This document shows, piece by piece, positions 24,827 through 37,592 of a DNA stretch of 64,000 nucleotides. The translations under genes and the position numbers were made by a program. The first letter of the stretch is position 1; each line of letters starts with the position of its first letter. Location: assembly GCA_036971475.1 (NCBI GenBank), contig JBAIZL010000001.1:154574044-154638043 (forward strand), read 5' to 3'. This DNA is from Prosapia bicincta. Taxonomy: Eukaryota > Arthropoda > Insecta > Hemiptera > Cercopidae. The notes beneath the pieces were generated by a model. The model did no database searches. It was not told the origin of the DNA and saw only the letters and a list, made by a program, of their open reading frames with translations.

Positions 24827-27800
24827 ACGATAGCTCTTAGAATACTTATATTAGACCAATTCTACAAACACCATGCAAATCTACGATCGATTCTGCGTCA
24901 TCTAAGCCCTTGAAATGAGAAATCCATTTTTTGTAGAAATCGTAAAATAGATGAACTCTGGTTCATGCATTTTTTTAGAGCAAAAATATGATAATTACGA
25001 TAACTCTTAGAATACTTAAATTAAACCAATTCTACAAACACCATGCAAATCTACGATCGATTCTGCGTCATCTAAGCCCTTGAAATGAGAAATCCATTTT
25101 TTGTAGAAATCGTAAAATAGATGAACTATAGTTCATGCATTTTTTTAGAGCAAAAATATGATAATTACGATAGCTCTTAGAATACTTATATTAGACCAAT
25201 TCTACAAACACCATGCAAATCTACGATCGATTCTGCGTCATCTAAGCCCTTGAAATGAGAAATCTATTTTTTTGTAGAAATCGTAAAATAGATGAACTAT
25301 AGTTCATGCATTTTTTTAGAGCAAAAATATGATAATTACGATAACTTTCAAAATACTTATATTAGACCAATTTTACAAACACCATGCAAATCTACGATCG
25401 ATTCTGCGTCATCTAAGCCCTTGAAATGAGAAATCCATTTTTTGTAGAAATCGTAAAATAGATGAACTATAGTTCATGCATTTTTTTAGAGCAAAAATAT
25501 GATAATTACAATAACTTTCAAAATACTTATATTAGACCAATTCTACAAACACCATGCAAATCTACGATCGATTCTGCGTCATCTAAGCCCTTGAAATGAG
25601 AAATCCATTTTTTGTAGAAATCGTAAAATAGATGAACTATAGTTCATGCATTTTTTTAGAGCAAAAATATGATAATTACGATAACTTTCAAAATACTTAT
25701 ATTAGACCAATTCTACAAACACCATGCAAATCTACGATCGATTCTGCGTCATCTAAGCCCTTGAAATGAGAAATCCATTTTTTGTAGAAATCGTAAAATA
25801 GATGAACTATAGTTCATGCATTTTTTTAGAGCAAAAATATGATAATTACGATAACTTTCAAAATAGTTATATTAGACCAATTCTACAAACTCCATGCAAA
25901 TCTACGATCGATTCTGCGTCATCTAAGCCCTTGAAATGAGAAATCCATTTTTTGTAGAAATCGTAAAATAGATGAATCGTATAGTTCATGCATTTTTTTA
26001 GAGCAAAATAATGATAATTACGATAACTTTCAAAATACTTATATTAGACCAATTCTACAAACACCATGCAAATCTACGATCGATTCTGCGTCATCTAAGC
26101 CCTTGAAATGAGAAATCCATTTTTTGTAGAAATCGTAAAATAGATGAACTAGTTCATGCATTTTTTTAGAGCAAAAATATGATAATTACGATAACTTTCA
26201 AAATACTTATATTAGACCAATTCTACATACACCATACAAATCTACGATCGATTCTGCGTCATCTAAGCCCTTGAAATGATAAATCCGTTTTTTGTAGAAA
26301 TCGTAAAATAGATGAACTATAGTTCATGCATTTTTTTAGAGCAAAAATATGATAATTACGATAACTTTCAAAATACTTATATTAGACCAATTCTACAAAC
26401 ACCATGCAAATCTACGATCGATTCTGCGTCATCTAAGCCCTTGAAATGAGAAATCCATTTTTTGTAGAAATCGTAAAATAGATGAACTATAGTTCATGCA
26501 TTTTTTTAGAGCAAAAATATGATAATTACGATAGCTCTTAGAATACTTATATTAGACCAATTCTACAAACACCATGCAAATCTACGATCGATTCTGCGTC
26601 ATCTAAGCCCTTGAAATGAGAAATCCATTTTTTGTAGAAATCGTAAAATAGATGAACTATAGTTCATGCATTTTTTTAGAGCAAAAATATGATAATTACG
26701 ATAGATCTTAGAATACTTATATTAGACCAATTCTACAAACACCATGCAAATCTACGATCGATTCTGCGTCATCTAAGCCCTTGAAATGAGAAATCCATTT
26801 TTTGTAGAAATCGTAAAATAGATGAACTATAGTTCATGCATTTTTTTAGAGCAAAAATATGATAATTACGATAACTTTCAAAATACTTATATTAGACCAA
26901 TTCTACAAACACCATACAAATCTACGATCGATTCTGCGTCATCTAAGCCCTTGAAATGAGAAATCCATTTTTTCTAGAAATCGTAAAATAGATGAACTAT
27001 AGTTCATGCATTTTTTTAGAGCAAAAATATGATAATTACGATAACTTTCAAAATACTTATATTAAACCAATTCTACAAACACCATACAAATCTACGATCG
27101 ATTCTGCGTCATCTAAGCCCTTGAAATGAGAAATCCATTTTTTTGTAGAAATCGTAAAATAGATGAACTATAGTTCATGCCTTTTTTTAGAGCAAAAATA
27201 TGATAATTACGATAGCTCTTAGAATACTTATATTAGACCAATTCTACAAACACCATGCAAATCTACGATCGATTCTGCGTCATCTAAGCCCTTGAAATGA
27301 GAAATCCATTTTTTGTAGAAATCGTAAAATAGATGAACTATAGTTCATGCATTTTTTTAGAGCAAAAATATGATAATTACGATAACTCTTAGAATACTTA
27401 AATTAGACCAATCCTACAAACACCATGCAAATCTATGATCGACTCTGCGTCATCTAAGCCCTTGAAATGAGAAATCCATTTTTTGTAGAAATCGTAAAAT
27501 AGATGAACTATAAATCATGCATTTTTTTAGAGCAAAAATATGATAATTACGATAGCTCTTAGAATACTTATATTAGACCAATTCTACAAACACCATGCAA
27601 ATCTACGATCGATTCTGCGTCATCTAAGCCCTTGAAATGAGAAATCTATTTTTTTGTAGAAATCGTAAAATAGATGAACTCTAGTTCATGCATTTTTTTA
27701 GAGCAAAAATATGATAATTACGATAACTCTTAGAATACTTAAATTAGACCAATCCTACAAACACCATGCAAATCTACGATCGATTCTGCGTCATCTAAGC

Positions 27801-28059
27801 CCTTGAAATGAGAAATCCATTTTTTGTAGAAATCGTAAAATAGATGAACTCTGGTTCATGCATTTTTTTAGAGCAAAAATATGATAATTACGATAACTCT
27901 TAGAATACTTAAATTAGACCAATTCTACAAACACCATGCAAATCTACGATCGATTCTGCGTCATCTAAGCCCTTGAAATGAGAAATCCATTTTTTGTAGA
28001 AATCGTAAAATAGATGAACTATAGTTCATGCATTTTTTTAGAGCAAAAATATGATAATT
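24827..28059 (+). repeat. Mosaic zone derived from the 17-mer lineage
   Basis: Nineteen monomers carry markers of the 17-mer in changed order: actctggttc, ttaaacc, ctatttttttgtag, the insertion variant at 25972, and catacaccatac with aaatccg at about 26226-26287. The insertion variants at 25972 and 28864 are again 2892 bp apart, but the monomers between them differ from the copies at 18.5-24.3 kb. Private variants include gatagatcttag (about 26701) and a shortened palindrome at 26144. Confidence 0.8.
26144..26157. repeat. Shortened palindrome, 14 bp, with central TA lost
   Basis: The motif reads ATGAACTAGTTCAT, still a perfect palindrome. Compared with the consensus 16-mer, two bases (TA) are missing at the centre. 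Both half-sites, ATGAAC and GTTCAT, are intact. Confidence 0.9.
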
Positions 28060-31000
28060 ACGATAGCTCTTAGAATACTTATATTAGACCAATTCTACAA
28101 ACACCATGCAAATCTACGATCGATTCTGCGTCATCTAAGCCCTTGAAATGAGAAATCCATTTTTTCTAGAAATCGTAAAATAGATGAACTATAGTTCATG
28201 CATTTTTTTAGAGCAAAAATATGATAATTACGATAACTTTCAAAATACTTATATTAAACCAATTCTACAAACACCATACAAATCTACGATCGATTCTGCG
28301 TCATCTAAGCCCTTGAAATAAGAAATCCATTTTTTGTAGAAATCGTAAAATAGATGAACTATAGTTCATGCATTTTTTTAGAGCAAAAATATGATAATTT
28401 CGATAACTCTTAGAATACTTATATTAGACCAATTCTACAAACACCATGCAAATCTACGATCGATTCTGCGTCATCTAAGCCCTTGAAATGAGATATCCAT
28501 TTTTTGTAGAAATCGTAAAATAGATGAACTATAGTTCATGCATTTTTTTAGAGCAAAAATATGATAATTACGATAACTTTCAAAATACTTATATTAGACC
28601 AATTCTACAAACACCATGCAAATCTACGATCGATTCTGCGTCATCTAAGCCCTTGAAATGAGAAATCCATTTTTTGTAGAAATCGTAAAATAGATGAACT
28701 ATAGTTCATGCATTTTTTTAGAGCAAAAATATGATAATTACGATAACTTTTAGAATACTTATATTAGACCAATTCTACAAAGACCATGCAAATCTACGAT
28801 CGATTCTGCGTCATCTAAGCCCTTGAAATGAGAAATCCATTTTTTGTAGAAATCGTAAAATAGATGAATCGTATAGTTCATGCATTTTTTTAGAGCAAAA
28901 TAATGATAATTACGATAACTTTCAAAATACTTATATTAGACCAATTCTACAAACACCATGCAAATCTACGATTGATTCTGCGTCATCTAAGCCCTTGAAA
29001 TGAGAAATCCATTTTTTGTAGAAATCGTAAAATAGATGAACTATAGTTCATGCATTTTTTTAGAGCAAAAATATGATAATTACGATAACGTTCAAAATAC
29101 TTATATTAGACCAATTCTACATACACCATACAAATCTACGATCGATTCTGCGTCATCTAAGCCCTTGAAATGAGAAATCCGTTTTTTGTAGAAATCGTAA
29201 AATAGATGAACTATAGTTCATGCATTTTCTTAGAGCAAAAATATGATAATTACGATAACTTTCAAAATACTTATATTAGACCAATTCTACAAACACCATG
29301 CAAATCTACGATCGATTCTGCGTCATCTAAGCCCTTGAAATGAGAAATCCATTTTTTGTAGAAATCGTAAAATAGATGAACTATAGTTCATGCATTTTTT
29401 TAGAGCAAAAATATGATAATTACGATAACTTTCAAAATACTTATATTAGACCAATTCTACAAACACCATGCAAATCTACGATCGATTCTGCGTCATCTAA
29501 GCCCTTGAAATGAGAAATCTATTTTTTTGTAGAAATCGTAAAATAGATGAACTATAGTTCATGCATTTTTTTAGAGCAACAATATGATAATTACGATAAC
29601 TTTCAAAATACTTATATTAGACCAATTCTACAAACACCATGCAAATCTACGATCGATTCTGCGTCATCTAAGCCCTTGAAATGAGAAATCCATTTTTTGT
29701 AGAAATCGTAAAATAGATGAACTATAGTTCATGCATTTTTTTAGAGCAAAAATATGATAATTACGATAACTTTAAAAATACTTATATTAGACCAATTCTA
29801 CAAACACCATGCAAATCTACGATCGATTCTGCGTCATCTAAGCCCTTGAAATGAGAAATCCATTTTTTGTAAAAATCGTAAAATAGATGAACTATAGTTC
29901 ATGCATTTTTTTAGAGCAAAAATATGATAATTACGATAACTTTCAAAATACTTATATTAGACCAATTCTACAAACACCATACAAATCTACGATTGCTTCT
30001 GCGTCATCTAAGCCCTTGAAATGAGAAATCCATTTTTTGTAGAAATCGTAAAATAGATGAACTATAGTTCATGCATTTTTTTAGAGCAAAAATATGATAT
30101 GTACGATAACTTTCAAAATACTTATATTAAACCAATTCTACAAACACCATACAAATCTACGATCGATTCTGCGTCATCTAAGCCCTTGAAATAAGAAATC
30201 CATTTTTTGTAGAAATCGTAAAATAGATGAACTATAGTTCATGCATTTTTTTAGAGCAAAAATATGATAATTACGATAGCTCTTAGAATACTTATATTAG
30301 ACCAATTCTACAAACACCATGCAAATCTACGATCGATTCTGCGTCATCTAAGCCCTTGAAATGAGAAATCCATTTTTTGTAGAAATCGTAAAATAGATGA
30401 ACTATAGTTCATGCATTTTTTTAGAGCAAAAATATGATAATTACGATAACTTTCAAAATACTTTTATTAGACCAATTCTACAAACACCATGCAAATCTAC
30501 GATCGATTCTGCGTAATCTAAGCCCTTGAAATGAGAAATCCATATTTTGTAGAAATCGTAAAATAGATGAACTATAGTTCATGCATTTTTTTAGAGCAAA
30601 AATATGATAATTACGATAACTTTTAGAATACTTATATTAGACCAATTCTACAAACACCATACAAATCTACGATCGATTCTGCGTCATCTAAGCCCTTGAA
30701 ATGAGAAATCCATTTTTTGTAGAAATCGTAAAATAGATGAACTATAGTTCATGCATTTTTTTAGAGCAAAAATATGATAATTACGATAACTTTCAAAATA
30801 CTTATATTAGACCAATTCTACAAACACCATGCAAATCTACGATCGATTCTGCGTCATCTAAGCCCTTGAAATGAGAAATCCATTTTTTGTAGAAATCGTA
30901 AAATAGATGAATCGTATAGTTCATGCATTTTTTTAGAGCAAAATAATGATAATTACGATAACTTTCAAAATACTTATATTAGACCAATTCTACAAACACC

Positions 31001-33166
31001 ATGCAAATCTACGATCGATTCTGCGTCATCTAAGCCCTTGAAATGAGAAATCCATTTTTTGTAGAAATCGTAAAATAGATGAACTATAGTTCATGCATTT
31101 TTTTAGAGCAAATATATGATAATTACGATAACTTTCAAAATACTTATATTAGACCAATTCTACATACACCATACAAATCTACGATCGATTCTGCGTCATC
31201 TAAGCCCTTGAAATGAGAAATCCGTTTTTTGTAGAAATCGTAAAATAGATGAACTATAGTTCATGCATTTTTTTAGAGCAAAAATATGATAATTACGATA
31301 ACTTTCAAAATACTTATATTAGACCAATTCTACAAACACCATGCAAATCTACGATCGATTCTGCGTCATCTAAGCCCTTGAAATGAGAAATCCATTTTTT
31401 GTAGAAATCGTAAAATAGATGAACAATAGTTCATGCATTTTTTTAGAGCAAAAATATGATAATTACGATAGCTCTTAGAATACTTATATTAGACCAATTC
31501 TACAAACACCATGCAAATCTACGATCGATTCTGCGTCATCTAAGCCCTTGAAATGAGAAATCTATTTTTTTGTAGAAATCGTAAAACAGATGAACTATAG
31601 TTCATGCATTTTTTTAGAGCAAAAATATGATAATTACGATAACTTTCAAAATACTTATATTAGACCAATTCTACAAACACCATGCAAATCTACGATCGAT
31701 TCTGCGTCATCTAAGCCCTTGAAATGAGAAATCCATTTTTTGTAGAAATCGTAAAATAGATGAACTATAGTTCATGCATTTTTTTAGACCAAAAATATGA
31801 TAATTACGATAACTTTCAAAATACTTTTATTAGACCAATTTTACAAACACCATACAAATCTACGATCGATTCTGCGTCATCTAAGCCCTTGAAATGAGAA
31901 ATCCATTTTTTCTAGAAATCGTAAAATAGATGAACTATAGTTCATGCATTTTTTTAGAGCAAAAATATGATAATTACGATAGCTCTTAGAATACTTATAT
32001 TAGACCAATTCTACAAACACCATGCAAATCTACGATCGATTCTGCGTCATCTAAGCCCTTGTAATGAGAAATCTATTTTTTTGTAGAAATCGCAAAATAG
32101 ATGAACTATAGTTCATGCATTTTTTTAGAGCAAAAATATGATAATTACGATAACTTTTAAAATACTTATATTAGACCAATTCTACAAACACCATTGAAAT
32201 CTACGATCGATTCTGCGTCATCTAAGCCCTTGAAATGAGAAATCCATTTTTTGTAGAAATCGTAAAATAGATGAACTATAGTTCATGCATTTTTTTAGAG
32301 CAAAAATATGATAATTACGATAACTCTTAGAATACTTAAATTAGACCAATCCTACAAACACCATGCAAATCTACGATCGATTCTGCGTCATCTAAGCCCT
32401 TGAAATGAGAAATCCATTTTTTGTAGAAATCGTAAAATAGATGAACTCTAGTTCATGCATTTTTTTAGAGCAAAAATATGATAATTACGATAACTTTCAA
32501 AATACTTATATTAGACCAATTCTACAAACACCATGCAAATCTACGATCGATTCTGCGTCATCTAAGCCCTTGAAATGAGAAATCCATTTTTTGTAGAAAT
32601 CGTAAAATAGATGAACTATAGTTCATGCATTTTTTTAGAGCAAAAATATGATAATTACGATAACTTTCAAAATACTTATATTAGACCAATTCTACAAACA
32701 CCATGCAAATCTACGATCGATTCTGCGTCATCTAAGCCCTTGAAATGAGAAATCCATTTTTTGTAGAAATCGTAAAATAGATGAACTATAGTTCATGCAT
32801 TTTTTTAGAGCAAAAATATGATAATTACGATAACTTTTAGAATACTTATATTAGACCAATTCTACAAACACCATGCAAATCTACGATCGATTCTGCGTCA
32901 TCTAAGCCCTTGAAATGAGAAATCCATTTTTTGTAGAAATCGTAAAATAGATGAACTATAGTTCATGCATTTTTTTAGAGCAAAAATATGATAATTACGA
33001 TAACTTTCAAAACACTTTTATTAGACCAATTCTACAAACACCATGCAAATCTACGATCGATTCTGCGTAATCTAAGCCCTTGAAATGAGAAATCCATATT
33101 TTGTAGAAATCGTAAAATAGATGAACTATAGTTCATGCATTTTTTTAGAGCAAAAATATGATAATT
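28060..33166 (+). repeat. Left copy of a 5.1-kb segmental duplication
   Basis: Thirty monomers recur at 34189-39123. Rare shared markers, in order, include ttaaattt-like tttcgataactc with gatatcc, aagaccatgc, gattgattc, aacgttc, cattttctt, aactttaaaaatac, gattgcttct (29991), gatatgtacg, gcgtaatc with catattttg (about 30516-30544), aaatatatgat, aaaacagatg (about 31584), agaccaaaaat, ccaattttac, cttgtaatgag with cgcaaaatag, ccattgaaatc and aaaacacttttatt. The offset is 5959 bp, then 6129, then 5957, so the copies differ by whole monomers. Confidence 0.92.
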
Positions 33167-34188
33167 ACGATAACTTTTAGAATACTTATATTAGACCAAT
33201 TCTACAAACACCATGCAAATCTACGATCGATTCTGCGTCATCTAAGCCCTTGAAATGAGAAATCCATTTTTTGTAGAAATCGTAAAATAGATGAACTATA
33301 GTTCATGCATTTTTTTAGAGCAAAAATATGATAATTACGATAACATTCAAAATACTTATATTAGACCAATTCTACAAACACCATGCAAATCTACGATCGA
33401 TTCTGCGTCATCTAAGCCCTTGAAATGAGAAATCCATTTTTTGTAGAAATCGTAAAATAGATGAATCGTATAGTTCATGCATTTTTTTAGAGCAAAATAA
33501 TGATAATTACGATAACTTTCAAAATACTTATATTAGACCAATTCTACAAACACCATGCAAATCTACGATCGATTCTGCGTCATCTAAGCCCTTGAAATGA
33601 GAAATCCATTTTTTGTAGAAATCGTAAAATAGATGAAATATAGTTCATGCATTTTTTTAGAGCAAATATATGATAATTACGATAACTTTCAAAATACTTA
33701 TATTAGACCAATTCTACATACACCATACAAATCTACGATCGATTCTGCGTCATCTAAGCCCTTGAAATGAGAAATCCGTTTTTTGTAGAAATCGTAAAAT
33801 AGATGAACTATAGTTCATGCATTTTTTTAGAGCAAAAATATGATAATTACGATAACTTTCAAAATACTTATATTAGACCAATTCTACAAACACCATGCAA
33901 ATCTACGATCGATTCTGCGTCATCTAAGCCCTTGAAATGAGAAATCCATTTTTTGTAGAAATCGTAAAATAGATGAACTATAGTTCATGCATTTTTTTAG
34001 AGCAAAAATATGATAATTACGATAGCTCTTAGAATACTTAAATTAGACCAATCCTACAAACACCATGCAAATCTACGATCGACTCTGCGTCATCTAAGCC
34101 CTTGAAATGAGAAATCCATTTTTTGTAGAAATCGTAAAATAGATGAACTATAGTTCATGCATTTTTTTAGAGCAAAAATATGATAATT
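33167..34188 (+). repeat. Spacer of six monomers between the 5.1-kb copies
   Basis: It holds an aacttttag monomer, an aacattc monomer with the insertion variant (33461), a gaaatatag plus aaatatatgat monomer, catacaccatac with aaatccg, a type A monomer, and a gatagctc/ttaaatt monomer with gatcgactctg (about 34079). The last four repeat the order seen after the insertion variant in the 17-mer (18.5-19.2 and 21.4-22.1 kb). Confidence 0.85.
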
Positions 34189-34358
34189 ACGATAGCTCTT
34201 AGAATACTTATATTAGACCAATTCTACAAACACCATGCAAATCTACGATCGATTCTGCGTCATCTAAGCCCTTGAAATAAGAAATCCATTTTTTGTAGAA
34301 ATCGTAAAATAGATGAACTATAGTTCATGCATTTTTTTAGAGCAAAAATATGATAATT
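34189..34358 (+). repeat. Probable chimeric monomer replacing two monomers
   Basis: The left part (gatagctcttag, ttatattagacc, catgc) equals the monomer at 28060. The right part (gaaataagaaatcc then ataatttcg) equals the next monomer at 28230. One monomer is missing in between, as expected from unequal exchange within the monomer between about positions 50 and 90. The sequence is identical on both sides of the inferred junction, so the exact point cannot be placed. Confidence 0.7.
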
Positions 34359-36911
34359 TCGATAACTCTTAGAATACTTATATTAGACCAATTCTACAAA
34401 CACCATGCAAATCTACGATCGATTCTGCGTCATCTAAGCCCTTGAAATGAGATATCCATTTTTTGTAGAAATCGTAAAATAGATGAACTATAGTTCATGC
34501 ATTTTTTTAGAGCAAAAATATGATAATTACGATAACTTTCAAAATACTTATATTAGACCAATTCTACAAACACCATGCAAATCTACGATCGATTCTGCGT
34601 CATCTAAGCCCTTGAAATGAGAAATCCATTTTTTGTAGAAATCGTAAAATAGATGAACTATAGTTCATGCATTTTTTTAGAGCAAAAATATGATAATTAC
34701 GATAACTTTTAGAATACTTATATTAGACCAATTCTACAAAGACCATGCAAATCTACGATCGATTCTGCGTCATCTAAGCCCTTGAAATGAGAAATCCATT
34801 TTTTGTAGAAATCGTAAAATAGATGAACTATAGTTCATGCATTTTTTTAGAGCAAAAATATGATAATTACGATAACTTTCAAAATACTTATATTAGACCA
34901 ATTCTACAAACACCATGCAAATCTACGATCGATTCTGCGTCATCTAAGCCCTTGAAATGAGAAATCCATTTTTTGTAGAAATCGTAAAATAGATGAATCG
35001 TATAGTTCATGCATTTTTTTAGAGCAAAATAATGATAATTACGATAACTTTCAAAATACTTATATTAGACCAATTCTACAAACATTATGCAAATCTACGA
35101 TTGATTCTGCGTCATCTAAGCCCTTGAAATGAGAAATCCATTTTTTGTAGAAATCGTAAAATAGATGAACTATAGTTCATGCATTTTTTTAGAGCAAAAA
35201 TATGATAATTACGATAACGTTCAAAATACTTATATTAGACCAATTCTACATACACCATACAAATCTACGATCGATTCTGCGTCATCTAAGCCCTTGAAAT
35301 GAGAAATCCGTTTTTTGTAGAAATCGTAAAATAGATGAACTATAGTTCATGCATTTTCTTAGAGCAAAAATATGATAATTACGATAACTTTCAAAATACT
35401 TATATTAGACCAATTCTACAAACACCATGCAAATCTACGATCGATTCTGCGTCATCTAAGCCCTTGAAATGAGAAATCCATTTTTTGTAGAAATCGTAAA
35501 ATAGATGAACTATAGTTCATGCATTTTTTTAGAGCAAAAATATGATAATTACGATAACTTTCAAAATACTTATATTAGACCAATTCTACAAACACCATGC
35601 AAATCTACGATCGATTCTGCGTCATCTAAGCCCTTGAAATGAGAAATCTATTTTTTTGTAGAAATCGTAAAATAGATGAACTATAGTTCATGCATTTTTT
35701 TAGAGCAAAAATATGATAATTACGATAACTTTCAAAATACTTATATTAGACCAATTCTACAAACACCATGCAAATCTACGATCGATTCTGCGTCATCTAA
35801 GCCCTTGAAATGAGAAATCCATTTTTTGTAGAAATCGTAAAATAGATGAACTATAGTTCATGCATTTTTTTAGAGCAAAAATATGATAATTACGATAACT
35901 TTAAAAATACTTATATTAGACCAATTCTACAAACACCATGCAAATCTACGATCGATTCTGCGTCATCTAAGCCCTTGAAATGAGAAATCCATTTTTTGTA
36001 AAAATCGTAAAATAGATGAACTATAGTTCATGCATTTTTTTAGAGCAAAAATATGATAATTACGATAACTTTCAAAATACTTATATTAGACCAATTCTAC
36101 AAACACCATACAAATCTACGATTGCTTCTGCGTCATCTAAGCCCTTGAAATGAGAAATCCATTTTTTGTAGAAATCGTAAAATAGATGAACTATAGTTCA
36201 TGCATTTTTTTAGAGCAAAAATATGATATGTACGATAACTTTCAAAATACTTATATTAAACCAATTCTACAAACACCATACAAATCTACGATCGATTCTG
36301 CGTCATCTAAGCCCTTGAAATAAGAAATCCATTTTTTGTAGAAATCGTAAAATAGATGAACTATAGTTCATGCATTTTTTTAGAGCAAAAATATGATAAT
36401 TACGATAGCTCTTAGAATACTTATATTAGACCAATTCTACAAACACCATGCAAATCTACGATCGATTCTGCGTCATCTAAGCCCTTGAAATGAGAAATCC
36501 ATTTTTTGTAGAAATCGTAAAATAGATGAACTATAGTTCATGCATTTTTTTAGAGCAAAAATATGATAATTACGATAACTTTCAAAATACTTTTATTAGA
36601 CCAATTCTACAAACACCATGCAAATCTACGATCGATTCTGCGTAATCTAAGCCCTTGAAATGAGAAATCCATATTTTGTAGAAATCGTAAAATAGATGAA
36701 CTATAGTTCATGCATTTTTTTAGAGCAAAAATATGATAATTACGATAACTTTTAGAATACTTATATTAGACCAATTCTACAAACACCATACAAATCTACG
36801 ATCGATTCTGCGTCATCTAAGCCCTTGAAATGAGAAATCCATTTTTTGTAGAAATCGTAAAATAGATGAACTATAGTTCATGCATTTTTTTAGAGCAAAA
36901 ATATGATAATT

Positions 36912-37081
36912 ACGATAACTTTCAAAATACTTATATTAGACCAATTCTACAAACACCATGCAAATCTACGATCGATTCTGCGTCATCTAAGCCCTTGAAA
37001 TGAGAAATCCATTTTTTGTAGAAATCGTAAAATAGATGAACTATAGTTCATGCATTTTTTTAGAGCAAATATATGATAATT
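36912..37081 (+). repeat. Probable fusion monomer where the insertion variant was lost
   Basis: In the left copy the corresponding place holds two monomers: a 172-bp unit with the insertion variant at 30907, then a normal unit ending aaatatatgat. Here a single 170-bp unit has an intact palindrome and ends aaatatatgat. The offset to the left copy drops by 172 at this point, equal to the missing unit. Confidence 0.7.
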
Positions 37082-37592
37082 ACGATAACTTTCAAAATAC
37101 TTATATTAGACCAATTCTACATACACCATACAAATCTACGATCGATTCTGCGTCATCTAAGCCCTTGAAATGAGAAATCCGTTTTTTGTAGAAATCGTAA
37201 AATAGATGAACTATAGTTCATGCATTTTTTTAGAGCAAAAATATGATAATTACGATAACTTTCAAAATACTTATATTAGACCAATTCTACAAACACCATG
37301 CAAATCTACGATCGATTCTGCGTCATCTAAGCCCTTGAAATGAGAAATCCCTTTTTTTTAGAAATCGTAAAATAGATGAACTATAGTTCATGCATTTTTT
37401 TAGAGCAAAAATATGATAATTACGATAGCTCTTAGAATACTTATATTAGACCAATTCTACAAACACCATGCAAATCTACGATCGATTCTGCGTCATCTAA
37501 GCCCTTGAAATGAGAAATCTATTTTTTTGTAGAAATCGTAAAACAGATGAACTATAGTTCATGCATTTTTTTAGAGCAAAAATATGATAATT

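Larger units (their letters stand above)
18485..35010 (+). repeat. Zone of the palindrome-breaking insertion variant (8 copies)
   Basis: In eight monomers the palindrome is replaced by the 18-base asymmetric ATGAATCGTATAGTTCAT, always with agcaaaataatgat downstream in the same monomer. This makes the monomer 172 bp. The motif starts at 18485, 21377, 24269, 25972, 28864, 30907, 33461 and 34993, so the spacings are 17, 17, 10, 17, 12, 15 and 9 monomers. It occurs nowhere else in the window. It marks a lineage of HOR units that have since gained or lost whole monomers. Confidence 0.93.
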
